Shown here one piece after another: positions 1 through 10,716 of a stretch of DNA of 64,000 bases. Location: assembly GCA_000775715.1 (NCBI GenBank), contig JRWQ01000001.1:542225-606224 (forward strand). The letters run 5' to 3'. Origin of the DNA: Vibrio tubiashii (GTDB taxonomy: Bacteria > Pseudomonadota > Gammaproteobacteria > Enterobacterales > Vibrionaceae). The notes beneath the pieces are model-generated. The model ran no database searches, was not told the origin of the DNA, and was given only the letters and a program-made list of their open reading frames with translations. The position numbers and the translations under genes are program-made. The first letter of the stretch is position 1; each line of letters opens with the position of its first letter.

Positions 1-161
1 TCGCGTTCTTTTAGCTCAACCAAAGCGCTTTCGAGCCTGTTATAGGTTGTGGAACTGAACAAAGCGAGAAGTAACGTCGTCATGGACAACATCGCCAAGG
101 CCAAACCAAGCCGCACTTCAATCCCGCGCCATTTAAACTTTCCACGCAGGGGGCTGTTCAT
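1..161 (-). CDS. N-terminal fragment of a membrane-anchored protein (possible sensor kinase or receptor)
   Basis: The gene runs off the left edge, so only about 53 N-terminal residues are visible. A basic stretch (residues 1-17) is followed by one hydrophobic helix (about residues 18-37) and then a charged, helical stretch rich in Leu and Glu. That is the usual start of a membrane sensor such as a histidine kinase or chemoreceptor, but no catalytic domain is in view. An in-frame upstream ATG ending at 203 is an alternative start. I do not recognise the family and infer no function beyond membrane anchoring. Confidence 0.4.
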   Translation of the reverse strand, partial: MNSPLRGKFKWRGIEVRLGLALAMLSMTTLLLALFSSTTYNRLESALVELKER

Positions 162-203
162 TTCTGAGCTTTTGATAGAAGCGGGAAACACTCCACCAAA
201 CAT

Positions 204-650
204 CTGATTCACCGGGACAATCCTAATAGCTTGAATAGAATGCGCCATTTAACAGCGCATGTTATTAACAAACCACATAAGACATCATTACATTTTATTA
301 ATAAAGTCAAACATACCAAAATTGTGGAATAGACGAGAGGAAATTTTTATAAAGCCACGAAGCACAGTGATGAAACCCTTGGTAAAGAAGAAGTTATCAA
401 GACAAAAAAGGCAACTGTCCTGCAATTTAATTCCAAACCGTCTAGATACCCTCATACACGACTAGCAGAGCACCTTTTTCTGCTAGTCTAACTCTACTAC
501 TCCCCCCCACGGCATAACCTAACTGATACTCCACTTTTGGAGTTTAAGAGTGATTTACCCAAATTTATAGTCGCTTTCAGTAGGGCTTTCGCTATATTTC
601 GCCTAGATTTATTGGAGTGAAGATTAGATTTTTAGCCAAGGGGTTGGCGT
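204..650. other. Intergenic region with two small hairpins
   Basis: This gap of about 450 bases separates the cut-off gene from the chemoreceptor. It holds a perfect 10-bp stem (460-469 with 479-488, loop of 9) and a 6-bp stem (528-533 with 538-543). Neither is followed by a convincing T-run on either strand. A 68-codon frame at 259-465 has no recognisable protein features and is treated as non-coding. The last 30 bases carry the AAGGGG ribosome-binding site of the next gene. Confidence 0.5.
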
Positions 651-2243
651 ATGATTAAAACACTATTAGCTGGCTTAAGTTCCCTCTCCTCAACACAACA
701 ATCACTAATGCTCACTGTGATCGTTGCGCCCATTGCTGCGGTGCTTTTTCTCGCCCAATCTTGGCTTGGGCTCGCTATACTTAGCATTTATCACATACTT
801 GCCCTTGCTGCGATAACATCCATGACGCGCGCACTGCACCAACTAAATCAAGCGGCAACCCATCTATCAGAAGGTGACCTCTCGGTTAGAATCGATACCG
901 AGAGCAACTTAAATGCACCACTGTTAAAAAACTTCAATCGTATTGGCGAAGACACATCAAGAACCGTTCACGCTCTTCGTAAATCAACCGCCCGACTGGT
1001 TGAAGTCGCCACTAGAGTTCAAGAAGATTCCGAGCTATCTAAAACAGGCGCAATGAGCCAAAAGCAAGACATTGACCAAGCAAAAGCAACCGTCAACCAA
1101 CTATCAGACATTACACAAAACGTTTCAACTTACTGTGAATCGACCGCAAGCCTTGCTAATCAAGCAAAATCTAAAGCCGACCAAGGTACACACGATATGG
1201 TGTCACTAGGTGAAGCACTAGATAATGCCAATCAGCACATCGATAACTCCAATCAACACTTTCAGTCTTTGATGGAAGAGACTGCGCAAATAAGCCAAGT
1301 AATGGAAACCATTGGTTCTATCGCTGAACAAACCAACCTATTAGCGTTAAACGCTGCAATTGAAAGTGCTCGCGCTGGAGAGCAAGGTCGGGGGTTTGCC
1401 GTAGTGGCTGATGAAGTCCGCTCTTTGTCATTAAGAACACAGGAAGCAACAGAAGAGATCCGCAGCAAGATCACCAACCTTCAAGCGAAGACAAATGATG
1501 TTTTAGCGACCATGCAAGAGAACAAGTCAAGTATGGAAAGTTCACTTAGCATAGCTTCCACCGCTGAACATACTTTCCAAGAACTCAACCAGCAAATCGA
1601 AGATCTACGCAGCTACGGCGAACAGATAGCTCAATCATCCGATCAGCAGCTTTCTCAAACGCATCAACTGCAATCTCGCTTAGAAAATATCGCTACAGAG
1701 TCTGACAATAATGTACGCACCACTCAAGAAACGTTGATCGCCAGTATTACCGTTCGTAACTTGTCGGGTGAAATAGATTCACTACTGCATCGCTTTGCTA
1801 CCGACACACAGCAGATTGAAGCCGAAGAAGCCAAACGCGAAAAATTACTCGAATGGAATGCGCAGCTCGACATCGGTTTAGATGAAATCAATCGCCAACA
1901 CCAAGCATTGCTTCATTTGATCAATGAACTGTACTACCTACTGAATCACAATTATGGGCTCTCTTCCATCAAAAGAGTCGTTCAAGGCTTAATCGACTAC
2001 ACCGCTAATCACTTCGCCTATGAAGAGATCCTATTCAGTCAGATTGCCTATGAGCAAACCGACGCACACGTAGCTAAGCACCACAAATTAGTCGAACAGG
2101 TGTTGGAGTTCCAGCGCCGTGTAGAGAGAGGTGAAGATATTGGTGACGAGTTGATGGCATTTCTTAAAAACTGGTTACAACAGCATATTATGCGAGAAGA
2201 TAAAGCCTATGCTGACGCATTTAAAAACAACAACTTAAATTAA
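651..2243 (+). CDS. Methyl-accepting chemotaxis protein with C-terminal hemerythrin domain
   Basis: This 530-residue chemoreceptor has two adjacent hydrophobic helices at about residues 18-55 joined by a very short loop, so it has no periplasmic ligand domain. A HAMP-like linker (about 55-105) and a methyl-accepting signalling domain follow, with the tip sequence [20 protein letters not shown]. From about residue 400 comes a bacteriohemerythrin domain with the full di-iron ligand set: QHQ, HFAYEE, a His in AKHHK, and HIMRED. By analogy with DcrH-type receptors the input is probably oxygen or redox state bound at the di-iron site inside the cell. A good Shine-Dalgarno (AAGGGG) precedes the ATG. 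It stands alone, away from the che cluster at 40-50 kb. The domain call is firm; the oxygen-sensing role is inferred. Confidence 0.93.
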   Translation: MIKTLLAGLSSLSSTQQSLMLTVIVAPIAAVLFLAQSWLGLAILSIYHILALAAITSMTRALHQLNQAATHLSEGDLSVRIDTESNLNAPLLKNFNRIGEDTSRTVHALRKSTARLVEVATRVQEDSELSKTGAMSQKQDIDQAKATVNQLSDITQNVSTYCESTASLANQAKSKADQGTHDMVSLGEALDNANQHIDNSNQHFQSLMEETAQISQVMETIGSIAEQTNLLALNAAIESARAGEQGRGFAVVADEVRSLSLRTQEATEEIRSKITNLQAKTNDVLATMQENKSSMESSLSIASTAEHTFQELNQQIEDLRSYGEQIAQSSDQQLSQTHQLQSRLENIATESDNNVRTTQETLIASITVRNLSGEIDSLLHRFATDTQQIEAEEAKREKLLEWNAQLDIGLDEINRQHQALLHLINELYYLLNHNYGLSSIKRVVQGLIDYTANHFAYEEILFSQIAYEQTDAHVAKHHKLVEQVLEFQRRVERGEDIGDELMAFLKNWLQQHIMREDKAYADAFKNNNLN

Positions 2244-2258
2244 TCGAATGACTAATTT

Positions 2259-2320
2259 TGAATACCAAATCTGCCAATCGGTTTTTTTACTGTGACGACA
2301 AAAAACCTGATTAGGTATCA
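2259..2320. repeat. Imperfect long inverted repeat (possible REP or MITE-like unit)
   Basis: Left arm TGAATACCAAATC...GGTTTTTT and right arm AAAAAACCTGATTAGGTATCA are complementary over most of their length, around a loop of about 12 bases. It sits just past the stop codon of the hemerythrin chemoreceptor. It could act as that gene's terminator or be a dispersed Vibrio intergenic repeat. No second copy was noticed in the window. Confidence 0.4.
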
Positions 2321-2385
2321 TCGTCTATTACTGCTTAAATCCATGCCGACAGATTAGTTCTATTGATTAACTTCAAGGTGTGTTC

Positions 2386-2538
2386 ATGTTTGCAATTGAT
2401 GATGTTGTTGTCGCAACTAAAGGCGTTGATTTCGGTAAAATGATGGTTGTAGGACTAAGCAGCGGTGGCTTCTACGTTCGAGTAACAGTAGATGGTATGA
2501 CACTGACTTACCCAGCTAGAGACCTTCAAAAAGCGTAA
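2386..2538 (+). CDS. Small conserved-looking protein, 50 residues
   Basis: A short frame with a good Shine-Dalgarno (AAGGTG) before the ATG and a rho-independent terminator 26 bases after the stop. The product has alternating hydrophobic residues (VVVATKGVDFGKMMVVGLSS) and a central Gly-rich turn, like a small SH3-type beta barrel. It has neither a signal peptide nor a membrane segment. Codon use looks like real Vibrio coding sequence. I do not recognise the family; function unknown. Confidence 0.65.
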   Translation: MFAIDDVVVATKGVDFGKMMVVGLSSGGFYVRVTVDGMTLTYPARDLQKA

Positions 2539-2563
2539 TCACGCGGTTAGTACACGATCGCAT

Positions 2564-2588
2564 AAGGTAGCATTTCGCTACCTTTTTC
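2564..2588 (+). terminator. Rho-independent terminator after the 50-residue gene
   Basis: An 8-bp perfect stem AAGGTAGC / GCTACCTT with a five-base loop is followed by a run of Ts. It sits between the small plus-strand gene and the converging lactonase gene. Confidence 0.8.
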
Positions 2589-2590
2589 AT

Positions 2591-3619
2591 TTACTGCAGC
2601 TCTATCACGCAAACAGGCGCGTCGATGTGACACTGATGACCTGTCGACTCAAGTTCACCCGTTACCGGATTAAGACGAAAACTCGTGAGTGTACCAGAGT
2701 GCTGATTCGCCACGACGGCCCACTCGTTGCAAGCGCTGATCGCGAAATCTCGCGGGAATGCGCCACCACAATCCGTCGCACCTAGCCACTTCACAGAGTT
2801 TTGCGAGACATCAAAGCCACTTAGTGCATTTTGGTGGCGACACGAGACATAAATGAACTTTTCATCTGCTGACAACTTGATTGCCGCAGCAGCCTCTCCC
2901 TTGCTCGAACCTGGAATCAAATCCAACTGAGCAGTTAAATGCCAACTATCGTCAGTTTTGCTCAGCACTACCAAAGTTTCACTCAACTCACAAACCACAT
3001 AAGCTGTGTCTTCTGCCTTGTTAAACACCAAATGACGGGGCCCACAACCTGGGGTTAGCTTGACGCTCTGCTGCAAGCTAAATACATCTTGCTCAAAACG
3101 ATAAAAATGAACAGCATCACTGCCCAAATCAACATTCACCAGCACATCGTCATTGCGCTGAAATATCACTTGGTGTGCATGGGGTGAACCCTGTCTATCT
3201 GTATTTGGCCCTTTTCCCTCTTGATATAAGGTCGCAACTGGTTTTTCGGGCACTCCAGTGTTGCTATCTAGCAAATAAACGATGACATCTCCAGAGCCAT
3301 AATTGGCAACTGCAAGGTATCGGTTATCAGCGGAGACATCTAGGTGGCAAGGGTAATCACCTTCTATTGGTAACGTGTGATTCAATCCATCACGCAGGCA
3401 AATCAGTTTGGCTCCCTCCTGCTGGGAGATTTCAGACACGCCATAAAGCGCGTGTTCAGTCTGGCACAGGTAAGACGGATTACGAACGGGGTAGAAATCA
3501 TCAAGGCGAGTCAGTTCGCCCGTTTGTTGATTTAAGCTGACCAGAGCGATACCGATACTTCGGCTAGGCGAATCCGTATAGGTACCAACGAAGAATTGTA
3601 TGTGACCGCTTACTTGCAT
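2591..3619 (-). CDS. Lactonase-family beta-propeller protein (6-phosphogluconolactonase type)
   Basis: About 342 residues with repeated beta-propeller blades (for example FFVGTYTDSPSRSIGI, NYGSGDVIVYLLD, CGPRHLVFNKAEDTAYVVCE, ANQHSGTLTSFRLN). These match the YbhE/Pgl lactonase family, which hydrolyses 6-phosphogluconolactone or related sugar lactones in the cytoplasm. The HxH pattern (PHAHQVIF) and the PRHLVF blade motif are typical. The frame stays open upstream to 3670, but that stretch is the terminator of the neighbouring ABC operon, so the ATG at 3617-3619 is the better start. The substrate cannot be told from sequence; members of this family are often misassigned as Pgl. Confidence 0.82.
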   Translation of the reverse strand: MQVSGHIQFFVGTYTDSPSRSIGIALVSLNQQTGELTRLDDFYPVRNPSYLCQTEHALYGVSEISQQEGAKLICLRDGLNHTLPIEGDYPCHLDVSADNRYLAVANYGSGDVIVYLLDSNTGVPEKPVATLYQEGKGPNTDRQGSPHAHQVIFQRNDDVLVNVDLGSDAVHFYRFEQDVFSLQQSVKLTPGCGPRHLVFNKAEDTAYVVCELSETLVVLSKTDDSWHLTAQLDLIPGSSKGEAAAAIKLSADEKFIYVSCRHQNALSGFDVSQNSVKWLGATDCGGAFPRDFAISACNEWAVVANQHSGTLTSFRLNPVTGELESTGHQCHIDAPVCVIELQ

Positions 3620-3635
3620 TGAAAGATATCCAAAT

Positions 3636-3671
3636 AAAAAGAGTTTGCCGCTAGCACCCACTAGCGGCAAA
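3636..3671 (-). terminator. Rho-independent terminator of the GntR-ABC operon
   Basis: A perfect 11-bp stem (TTTGCCGCTAG, 3644-3654, with 3661-3671, loop of 6) is followed on the minus strand by CTCTTTTTATTT. It lies about 100 bases past the stop of the ABC permease. Confidence 0.85.
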
Positions 3672-3768
3672 TGATTTATCCATTGATTAATCGAAGTTTT
3701 CGTTCAGCTCGCAATTGGTTCATCAACCATGACAGTTGTTTCATCAACTGCAATCCGTACAAACTTGC

Positions 3769-4599
3769 CTAATCCACCGAACGGCTCAATCGTAGGCTCA
3801 CTACCAAGCTTAACGCGCCAATCAAGTAGTAGCTAATTAGATAAACAGCACCCACATTAGCAAACGCATAAAATGGATTTCCACCAGCCATCAGTTCAAA
3901 TGGTAACGCAGTGACCGCTTGCAAAAAATCGCTAATAAAATCCACACCCAGAAGGTTAGTCGACAGCAGTTTGATGACGTAAAAACCGATGATCATGACT
4001 AACAGCGGTGAACTGACTTTCTGCGAAATCGCTAGCGCCAAAGCGGCTAACGGAAGTAGTGCCATACCAACTAGCCACATACGGCCAATAAACTCCAACC
4101 AATGCGTAAACACATACAAGATCGACTCACCAGTGAAGAACAGTGGAAAGTTTTGCGACATAACAAGGTTAATTAGCCACATAACCAGATCAGCGGAGAT
4201 GACAAGCATCGAGCAAATAATAGGTGTAACAAGTAAGCCAAAGCCTAGCTTAACCAAATGAATCGTCAGATCCGACACAGGCATACTGCGCCAAAACATC
4301 ACACTGCCCTCTTGGCGCTCTTTGCGCAATGTTTTAGGGAAATAAAGCGTGGTAAGTAGGATCGAGAGTAAACCGGTGAAAGCAAAAGCTAATCCGCTTA
4401 GTTGCTTGCCCAATTCAAAACCAGACTCATGGCCGTCAATATTGTAGGTCAGCTCATACGTGACATTACTTTGAATGGTTGAGTTCATCAAAATAGAAAG
4501 CACAAGCAACACACCACACACCAGCAACACCAAAGGAATACGAGTAACGATCTTATGCTCTAGCCACTCTTTCTCTAGCATATAAAAATAAGGATTCAT
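3769..4599 (-). CDS. ABC-2 type transporter permease
   Basis: A 276-residue inner-membrane protein with about six hydrophobic helices (near residues 20-42, 70-95, 110-138, 165-190, 195-215 and 245-268). It starts one base inside the stop codon of the ATPase gene upstream (TAATG), so the two are translationally coupled. With a GntR regulator of the YtrA type at the head of the operon, this resembles the Bacillus YtrA-type exporters that respond to cell-wall-active compounds. The substrate is unknown. Confidence 0.85.
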   Translation of the reverse strand: MNPYFYMLEKEWLEHKIVTRIPLVLLVCGVLLVLSILMNSTIQSNVTYELTYNIDGHESGFELGKQLSGLAFAFTGLLSILLTTLYFPKTLRKERQEGSVMFWRSMPVSDLTIHLVKLGFGLLVTPIICSMLVISADLVMWLINLVMSQNFPLFFTGESILYVFTHWLEFIGRMWLVGMALLPLAALALAISQKVSSPLLVMIIGFYVIKLLSTNLLGVDFISDFLQAVTALPFELMAGGNPFYAFANVGAVYLISYYLIGALSLVVSLRLSRSVD

Positions 4600-5468
4600 T
4601 ACGCCGCCTCCTTTTGTAAAGCTAGGAACAGATCCGCCAGTTTTACATTGTAAATTTTATCGACATCATCAAGCTGTTCCGCTTGCTCAGATTGAATCAA
4701 CCAACGAGTGCTACCTAAACCACGTTCACTCGATAACGGTTTCAGCGTCTCCATTTTCGCTCGCTGATCTTCATTGGTCTCTACGATCACGTAATCTTGC
4801 GCGACACTGTCCATCGACGCTTGGAGTACAGCCTGACCATGCTTGAGGATCAACACATCCGTTAACAGGTGTTCTATTTCAGACACTTCATGACTAGCAA
4901 TGATCAGTGCACGCTCACCGTCATGGAACCACTCAAGCAAATGACGATAGAAAGTATCACGGTAAACAAGATCCAAACCTAAAGTAGGTTCATCTAAAAT
5001 CAGCACCTTGGTATCGGTTGAAATAACAATCGCAAGGTGCAGTTGAACCTTCATGCCCTTAGAGAGAGACTTGATTTTACTGTGAAGCTTAATGTCGGTT
5101 TTCTCAATCACTGCGCGCGCTTTGTCAATATCGAAACTAGGATGAACGCCAGCGGTATAACGCAGAATTTGCTTCACGGTCATCCAATCAGGCAACACGT
5201 TAACATCTGAAATATAGGAAAGATGCTCCATCACTTTGGCACGCTGTAAAGTCGGCTCCAACCCTAACACTCGAATCTCACCTTGGTAATCATGGGCACC
5301 AAGTAAGCTCTTAATTAGAGTCGATTTACCTGCGCCATTATGACCTAATAGGCCGAGAACCTGCCCTGCTTTGAGCTCAAAACCGATGTTCTTAATCGCT
5401 TCGCTCTGCGCTTTATCTCGGCCAGAGTAATTTTTAGATACCTGACGCGCTTCAATTAATACGCTCAT
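4599..5468 (-). CDS. ABC transporter ATP-binding protein
   Basis: A 289-residue ABC ATPase with Walker A GHNGAGKS (about residues 43-50), signature LSKGMKVQLHLA, Walker B VLILDEPTLGLD and switch His ASHEVSE. It powers the permease encoded next (3769-4599) and overlaps the GntR gene before it by four bases (ATGA). The region past about residue 215 is an accessory domain typical of drug or bacteriocin exporters. A parS2 centromere motif (4642-4654) lies inside the coding sequence near the C-terminus, where it encodes the NVK of YNVKLADLF. Confidence 0.9.
   Translation of the reverse strand: MSVLIEARQVSKNYSGRDKAQSEAIKNIGFELKAGQVLGLLGHNGAGKSTLIKSLLGAHDYQGEIRVLGLEPTLQRAKVMEHLSYISDVNVLPDWMTVKQILRYTAGVHPSFDIDKARAVIEKTDIKLHSKIKSLSKGMKVQLHLAIVISTDTKVLILDEPTLGLDLVYRDTFYRHLLEWFHDGERALIIASHEVSEIEHLLTDVLILKHGQAVLQASMDSVAQDYVIVETNEDQRAKMETLKPLSSERGLGSTRWLIQSEQAEQLDDVDKIYNVKLADLFLALQKEAA
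4642..4654. promoter_or_regulatory. parS2 centromere site (inside ABC ATPase gene)
   Basis: TTTACATTGTAAA matches the chromosome-II centromere consensus of Vibrio (TTTACANTGTAAA), the ParB2 binding site. It is about 50 kb from parAB and lies within a coding sequence. Confidence 0.85.
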
Positions 5469-5836
5469 TGTTTACCCTCAACATGCAGCGTTAACTGCTC
5501 AATAAATTCTTGTAACGGGATGTCTAGCTGCTGCAATTTCACTGCAATAGAAGGAATTTGCTGCTGAATAAAGTCTTGTTTCTGTGTGGCTTTCAGTTGG
5601 ATCAATGCACCTTCTGCCACAAACATTCCTTGACCACGCTTTTTTTCCACTAAACCTTCATCCACCAACAGCTGATAGCCTTTCATTACAGTAATGTGGT
5701 TGATTTTTAAATCCCCCGCTACGGTTCTGACCGAAGGCAGCGCTTGCCCTTCGAGCCAAGTTCCTTGCAGTATCTGCTCTGTAATTCGGTCTGCTAATTG
5801 ACGAAAGATAGGCTGAGTTTCATTCCAGTCAGTCAT
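5465..5836 (-). CDS. GntR-family transcriptional regulator (YtrA subfamily)
   Basis: A 123-residue regulator with an N-terminal winged helix-turn-helix (QPIFRQLADRITEQI ... LPSVRTVAGDLKINHITVMKGYQLL) and a short helical C-terminal dimer region, the size and shape of the YtrA subfamily. It leads an operon with an ABC ATPase and permease and overlaps the ATPase gene by four bases. A perfect inverted repeat lies just upstream (5858-5891). It is probably an autorepressor released by an envelope-active compound; the inducer is not known. Confidence 0.9.
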   Translation of the reverse strand: MTDWNETQPIFRQLADRITEQILQGTWLEGQALPSVRTVAGDLKINHITVMKGYQLLVDEGLVEKKRGQGMFVAEGALIQLKATQKQDFIQQQIPSIAVKLQQLDIPLQEFIEQLTLHVEGKQ

Positions 5837-5857
5837 GACGCTTGCCTTATCACATGT

Positions 5858-5891
5858 GCTTTAGTGTTATACATAGGTATAACACTAAAGC
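5858..5891. promoter_or_regulatory. Operator-like perfect inverted repeat before the gntR gene
   Basis: Arms GCTTTAGTGTTATAC (5858-5872) and GTATAACACTAAAGC (5877-5891) are perfectly complementary around a 4-base spacer. The core AGTGTTATAC is the kind of AT-rich GntR/YtrA operator expected 22-55 bases before the regulator's start codon. It most likely overlaps the operon promoter. Confidence 0.85.
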
Positions 5892-6017
5892 AATTGATGA
5901 TATTTGCAACCACTATCTGAAACAATTTGTTCTGACACGAATTTATTGATGCAGATTAATAAAGCTTCAATCTGTTCTAGATCACACTTTCTAACCCCGT
6001 AAAATACTCAGCCTAAT

Positions 6018-8030
6018 ATGGCGAGCCAGAGACAAGTAGTGACACGCGATCAATTTGAGTTATTAGCACCGGGTGGGGATTTAGACTCTATCAAGGCGGC
6101 TATTGCGGCCGGGGCCGATGCCATCTATTGTGGTTTAGACCGCTTCAACGCGCGCAACCGAGCCACCAACCTAACCCTAGACAACTTGAATGGCGTGTTA
6201 CAGCTCGCCCATCAGCACGAATGTAAGATATTCCTAACTCTGAACGTTCTGATCTTAGAGAGCGAAATCTCAGCCATAGTGAGGCTGCTTAGCCAGTTAA
6301 GCACCACCGCAATCGACGGCGTTATCGTTCAGGATCTTGGGCTGGCTTACATCGTTAAGAACTATTTCCCAGCTCTCGATGTTCATGCTTCAACTCAGCT
6401 TAACACCCACAATGAAGGGCAGATTTTATTTCTCAATCATCTGACTGCCAGCCGAGTGAATCTATCGCGTGAACTCAATATCGATGAGATCAAACATTTG
6501 GCTAAGTTTGGTCGTCAGCACGATGTCATGATGGAAGTGTTTGTTCACGGTTCATACTGCATTGGTTTCTCGGGTATTTGCTACATTAGCTCAGCACGCA
6601 ACGGAGCTTCCGGTAACCGTGGACGCTGTAGCCAGCCTTGCCGTGAACAGTACGAGACAACCAAAACAGGCAATAACTACCCACTCAATATGAAAGACAA
6701 CTCTGCATTTGGTGATCTACAAGCGCTTGCCGATGCGGGTGTTTACTCATTGAAAGTGGAAGGCCGCATTAAAAAATCCCACTACGTCTACACCGTGGTC
6801 GATAACTGGCGCAAGCAGATAGATCGTTTGTGTAAAGGGATAGAATTATCGAGTGATACAACAGAGTTATACACGGTGTTTAATCGCGACTTTTCCAATG
6901 CCTTCTTGCAGGGTGATTTCGGCAAAGCCATGTACATCGACAACCCTCGTGACCACGCGGTGAAGCACTTCTCTAAGATCTATAAATGCGAAACGGCACA
7001 GCAGATCCAAGGAATTAAGAAAAAGCTCTACGACGATAAAACGGCCATCATTGAGAACGTCTCTGAGAAGACTCAAGCATTCGAGCTCTCCACGACCCAA
7101 GCCTCAGGTAGTAGCTTGAAAGGTGCCATTGATGTCCCAAGCTTACCTGCGCTACCTCAGCCACAACAGCACTTAGGCACGCCTACGTTGTCAGTACTTA
7201 TCTCTGCAGCGCAAGAAGCGAGCTTGTGCGAGTACAATAACGTCGATATCTACTACCAACTACCAATGGGTCTCGCCAGTGAACTTAGAACCATGGTTGA
7301 GCTATTTACCGCCAACCCTAAGCTAAAACCCTGGTTTCCGGCGATATTAATTGGTGATGATTACCAAGTAGCGCGTGAGTTTCTTCAAGCCATCAAGCCA
7401 GACCTATCTGTCACCAATAACTCGGGGGTAGCAATGCTTGCTCAGGAACTCGGATTAGGTTGGGTTGCAGGGCCGCAAATGAACACCGCGAACTCTTACG
7501 CATTGAAATGCCTTCAAGAAGAGTTTTCAGCCAGTGGTGCGTTTATCTCTAATGAACTGAACATGAAGCAAATGCGCCACATTAAACGTCCGCCAAACAT
7601 GCGCAGCTATTACAGCATCTATCATCCAAATACGCTTCTCACCAGCCGTCAGTGTCTGTTCCAGCAAACCGAGGGGTGTCGAAAGATTAAAGTAAATAAA
7701 GGTTGCTTAAAACGCTGCGATAAACGTACCTCAATCATCAACCTCAAAGACAACCCATACGTGGTGCAAAAGCAAAAAGGCAGCCACAATGCTATCTACA
7801 GCGAGCACAATGTTCTCAACCTGCAGGTGCTGCAAGAGTTGCCACAACTGTTTACTGATGTATTGATCGACCTACGCGATATTCAAACGGAAACCAAGGT
7901 ATCCGTAAGCAAACCAGAGTTGATTGATGCCTTTTTAGCACTACTGGCTCAGCATAAAGAAGAGAACGTTCAAGCCATAAACAACATGATTCAACCCACG
8001 GCTAATGCTCAGTACTTAAAAGGGTTGTAG
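6018..8030 (+). CDS. Peptidase U32 family protein (probable Fe-S RNA- or cofactor-modifying enzyme)
   Basis: A 670-residue protein beginning with the U32 signature FELLAPGGDLDSIKAAIAAG and ADAIYCGLDRFNARN. The family cysteine motif CIGFSGICY ... GRCSQPC (about residues 180-215) matches the four-Cys cluster that binds 4Fe-4S in RlhA, TrhP, UbiU and UbiV. A second Cys-rich stretch (CLFQQTEGC ... KGCLKRC, about residues 545-570) lies near the C-terminus. Proteins of this family hydroxylate RNA bases or ubiquinone precursors rather than cut peptides. The length is close to RlhA (about 650 residues), but I cannot say which substrate applies. It is divergent from the gntR operon and stands alone. 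Confidence 0.85.
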   Translation: MASQRQVVTRDQFELLAPGGDLDSIKAAIAAGADAIYCGLDRFNARNRATNLTLDNLNGVLQLAHQHECKIFLTLNVLILESEISAIVRLLSQLSTTAIDGVIVQDLGLAYIVKNYFPALDVHASTQLNTHNEGQILFLNHLTASRVNLSRELNIDEIKHLAKFGRQHDVMMEVFVHGSYCIGFSGICYISSARNGASGNRGRCSQPCREQYETTKTGNNYPLNMKDNSAFGDLQALADAGVYSLKVEGRIKKSHYVYTVVDNWRKQIDRLCKGIELSSDTTELYTVFNRDFSNAFLQGDFGKAMYIDNPRDHAVKHFSKIYKCETAQQIQGIKKKLYDDKTAIIENVSEKTQAFELSTTQASGSSLKGAIDVPSLPALPQPQQHLGTPTLSVLISAAQEASLCEYNNVDIYYQLPMGLASELRTMVELFTANPKLKPWFPAILIGDDYQVAREFLQAIKPDLSVTNNSGVAMLAQELGLGWVAGPQMNTANSYALKCLQEEFSASGAFISNELNMKQMRHIKRPPNMRSYYSIYHPNTLLTSRQCLFQQTEGCRKIKVNKGCLKRCDKRTSIINLKDNPYVVQKQKGSHNAIYSEHNVLNLQVLQELPQLFTDVLIDLRDIQTETKVSVSKPELIDAFLALLAQHKEENVQAINNMIQPTANAQYLKGL

Positions 8031-8080
8031 GCATGATCAGCCGATATGCACCAAATAAAAAGTTCGCAAAAAAAAGAAAT

Positions 8081-8102
8081 GGGAGCCTGACTAAGGGCTC
8101 CC
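8081..8102 (-). terminator. Rho-independent terminator of the aga operon
   Basis: Stem GGGAGCC / GGCTCCC with an 8-base loop. Read on the minus strand it is followed by ATTTCTTTTTTTT, giving a clear terminator about 80 bases past the kbaY stop. Further short self-complementary stretches (AACACC / GGTGTT) lie between it and the gene. Confidence 0.85.
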
Positions 8103-8181
8103 AATAAATAACACCTATCGGGGGGAAAGGTGTTACTGCCTCACCTTACAAGAGCGTTAAAGCGAGGGAGAACTAAACGCG

Positions 8182-10221
<2,040 letters not shown>

Positions 10222-10232
<11 letters not shown>

Positions 10233-10656
10233 CTTCTTCTACCACTTGTTTTGCTTTGTGCGCCATTTCAGCCGCCAATGAGGTGATACCGCGATGACCA
10301 CATTCGACCGCTTGGTCACGAAACTCCATCAGGTTTAACTCATCACGCTCAAGCAACATTTCTGCTGCCATCTGCATGTTAGTTCCTGTTACGACTTCAA
10401 CATCATCACGTTCTTGACTGATCAATGAAGCGGTGCGAAAAGGTGTGCCGCCTAAAAGATCGGTCAAAAATACAATCCCTTCGCCAGAATCAATTTCCGC
10501 CACCGCTTCACGCATCGCTGCTTCAAGCTGTGGTGTGGTCGCCTCTTCTGGAAAGTCGATAAACTTAAACTGTGGCTGTTCGCCAATCACTTGAAATACC
10601 GCTTTAGCTAAACCTGAAGCAAAACCGCCGTGACCTGATAAAATTACTGCAATCAT
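10222..10656 (-). CDS. agaF: PTS N-acetylgalactosamine-specific IIA component
   Basis: A 144-residue IIA protein of the mannose (EIIA-Man) class, exactly the length of E. coli AgaF. The phosphorylated His is in the N-terminal motif VILSGHGGFASGL (about residue 9). FLTDLLGGTPF is the second conserved motif. It takes phosphate from HPr and passes it to the IIB protein AgaV. It ends in EEDGI, with the agaA ATG embedded in the last codons. A hairpin (10672-10691) separates it from agaE. Confidence 0.93.
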
Positions 10657-10671
10657 TTGTGTTTCCTTATC

Positions 10672-10691
10672 GGGGCTGAGAATTCAGCCCC
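10672..10691 (-). promoter_or_regulatory. Intra-operon hairpin between agaE and agaF
   Basis: A perfect 8-bp stem GGGGCTGA / TCAGCCCC with a GAAT tetraloop lies in the 60-base gap between the IID and IIA genes. No T-run follows on the minus strand (ATAAGGAAACAC, which holds the agaF ribosome-binding site). It looks like an mRNA-stability or expression-tuning hairpin, not a terminator. Confidence 0.6.
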
Positions 10692-10716
10692 AGTGTTATG
10701 CTGTCGACAGTGAGGT

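Noticed and set aside
259..465. 68-codon open frame on the plus strand
   Set aside because: No recognisable protein features, no convincing RBS, and its end runs into a hairpin; treated as non-coding.
3620..3670. 17-codon N-terminal extension of the lactonase frame
   Set aside because: It would be encoded by the terminator hairpin of the adjacent ABC operon.
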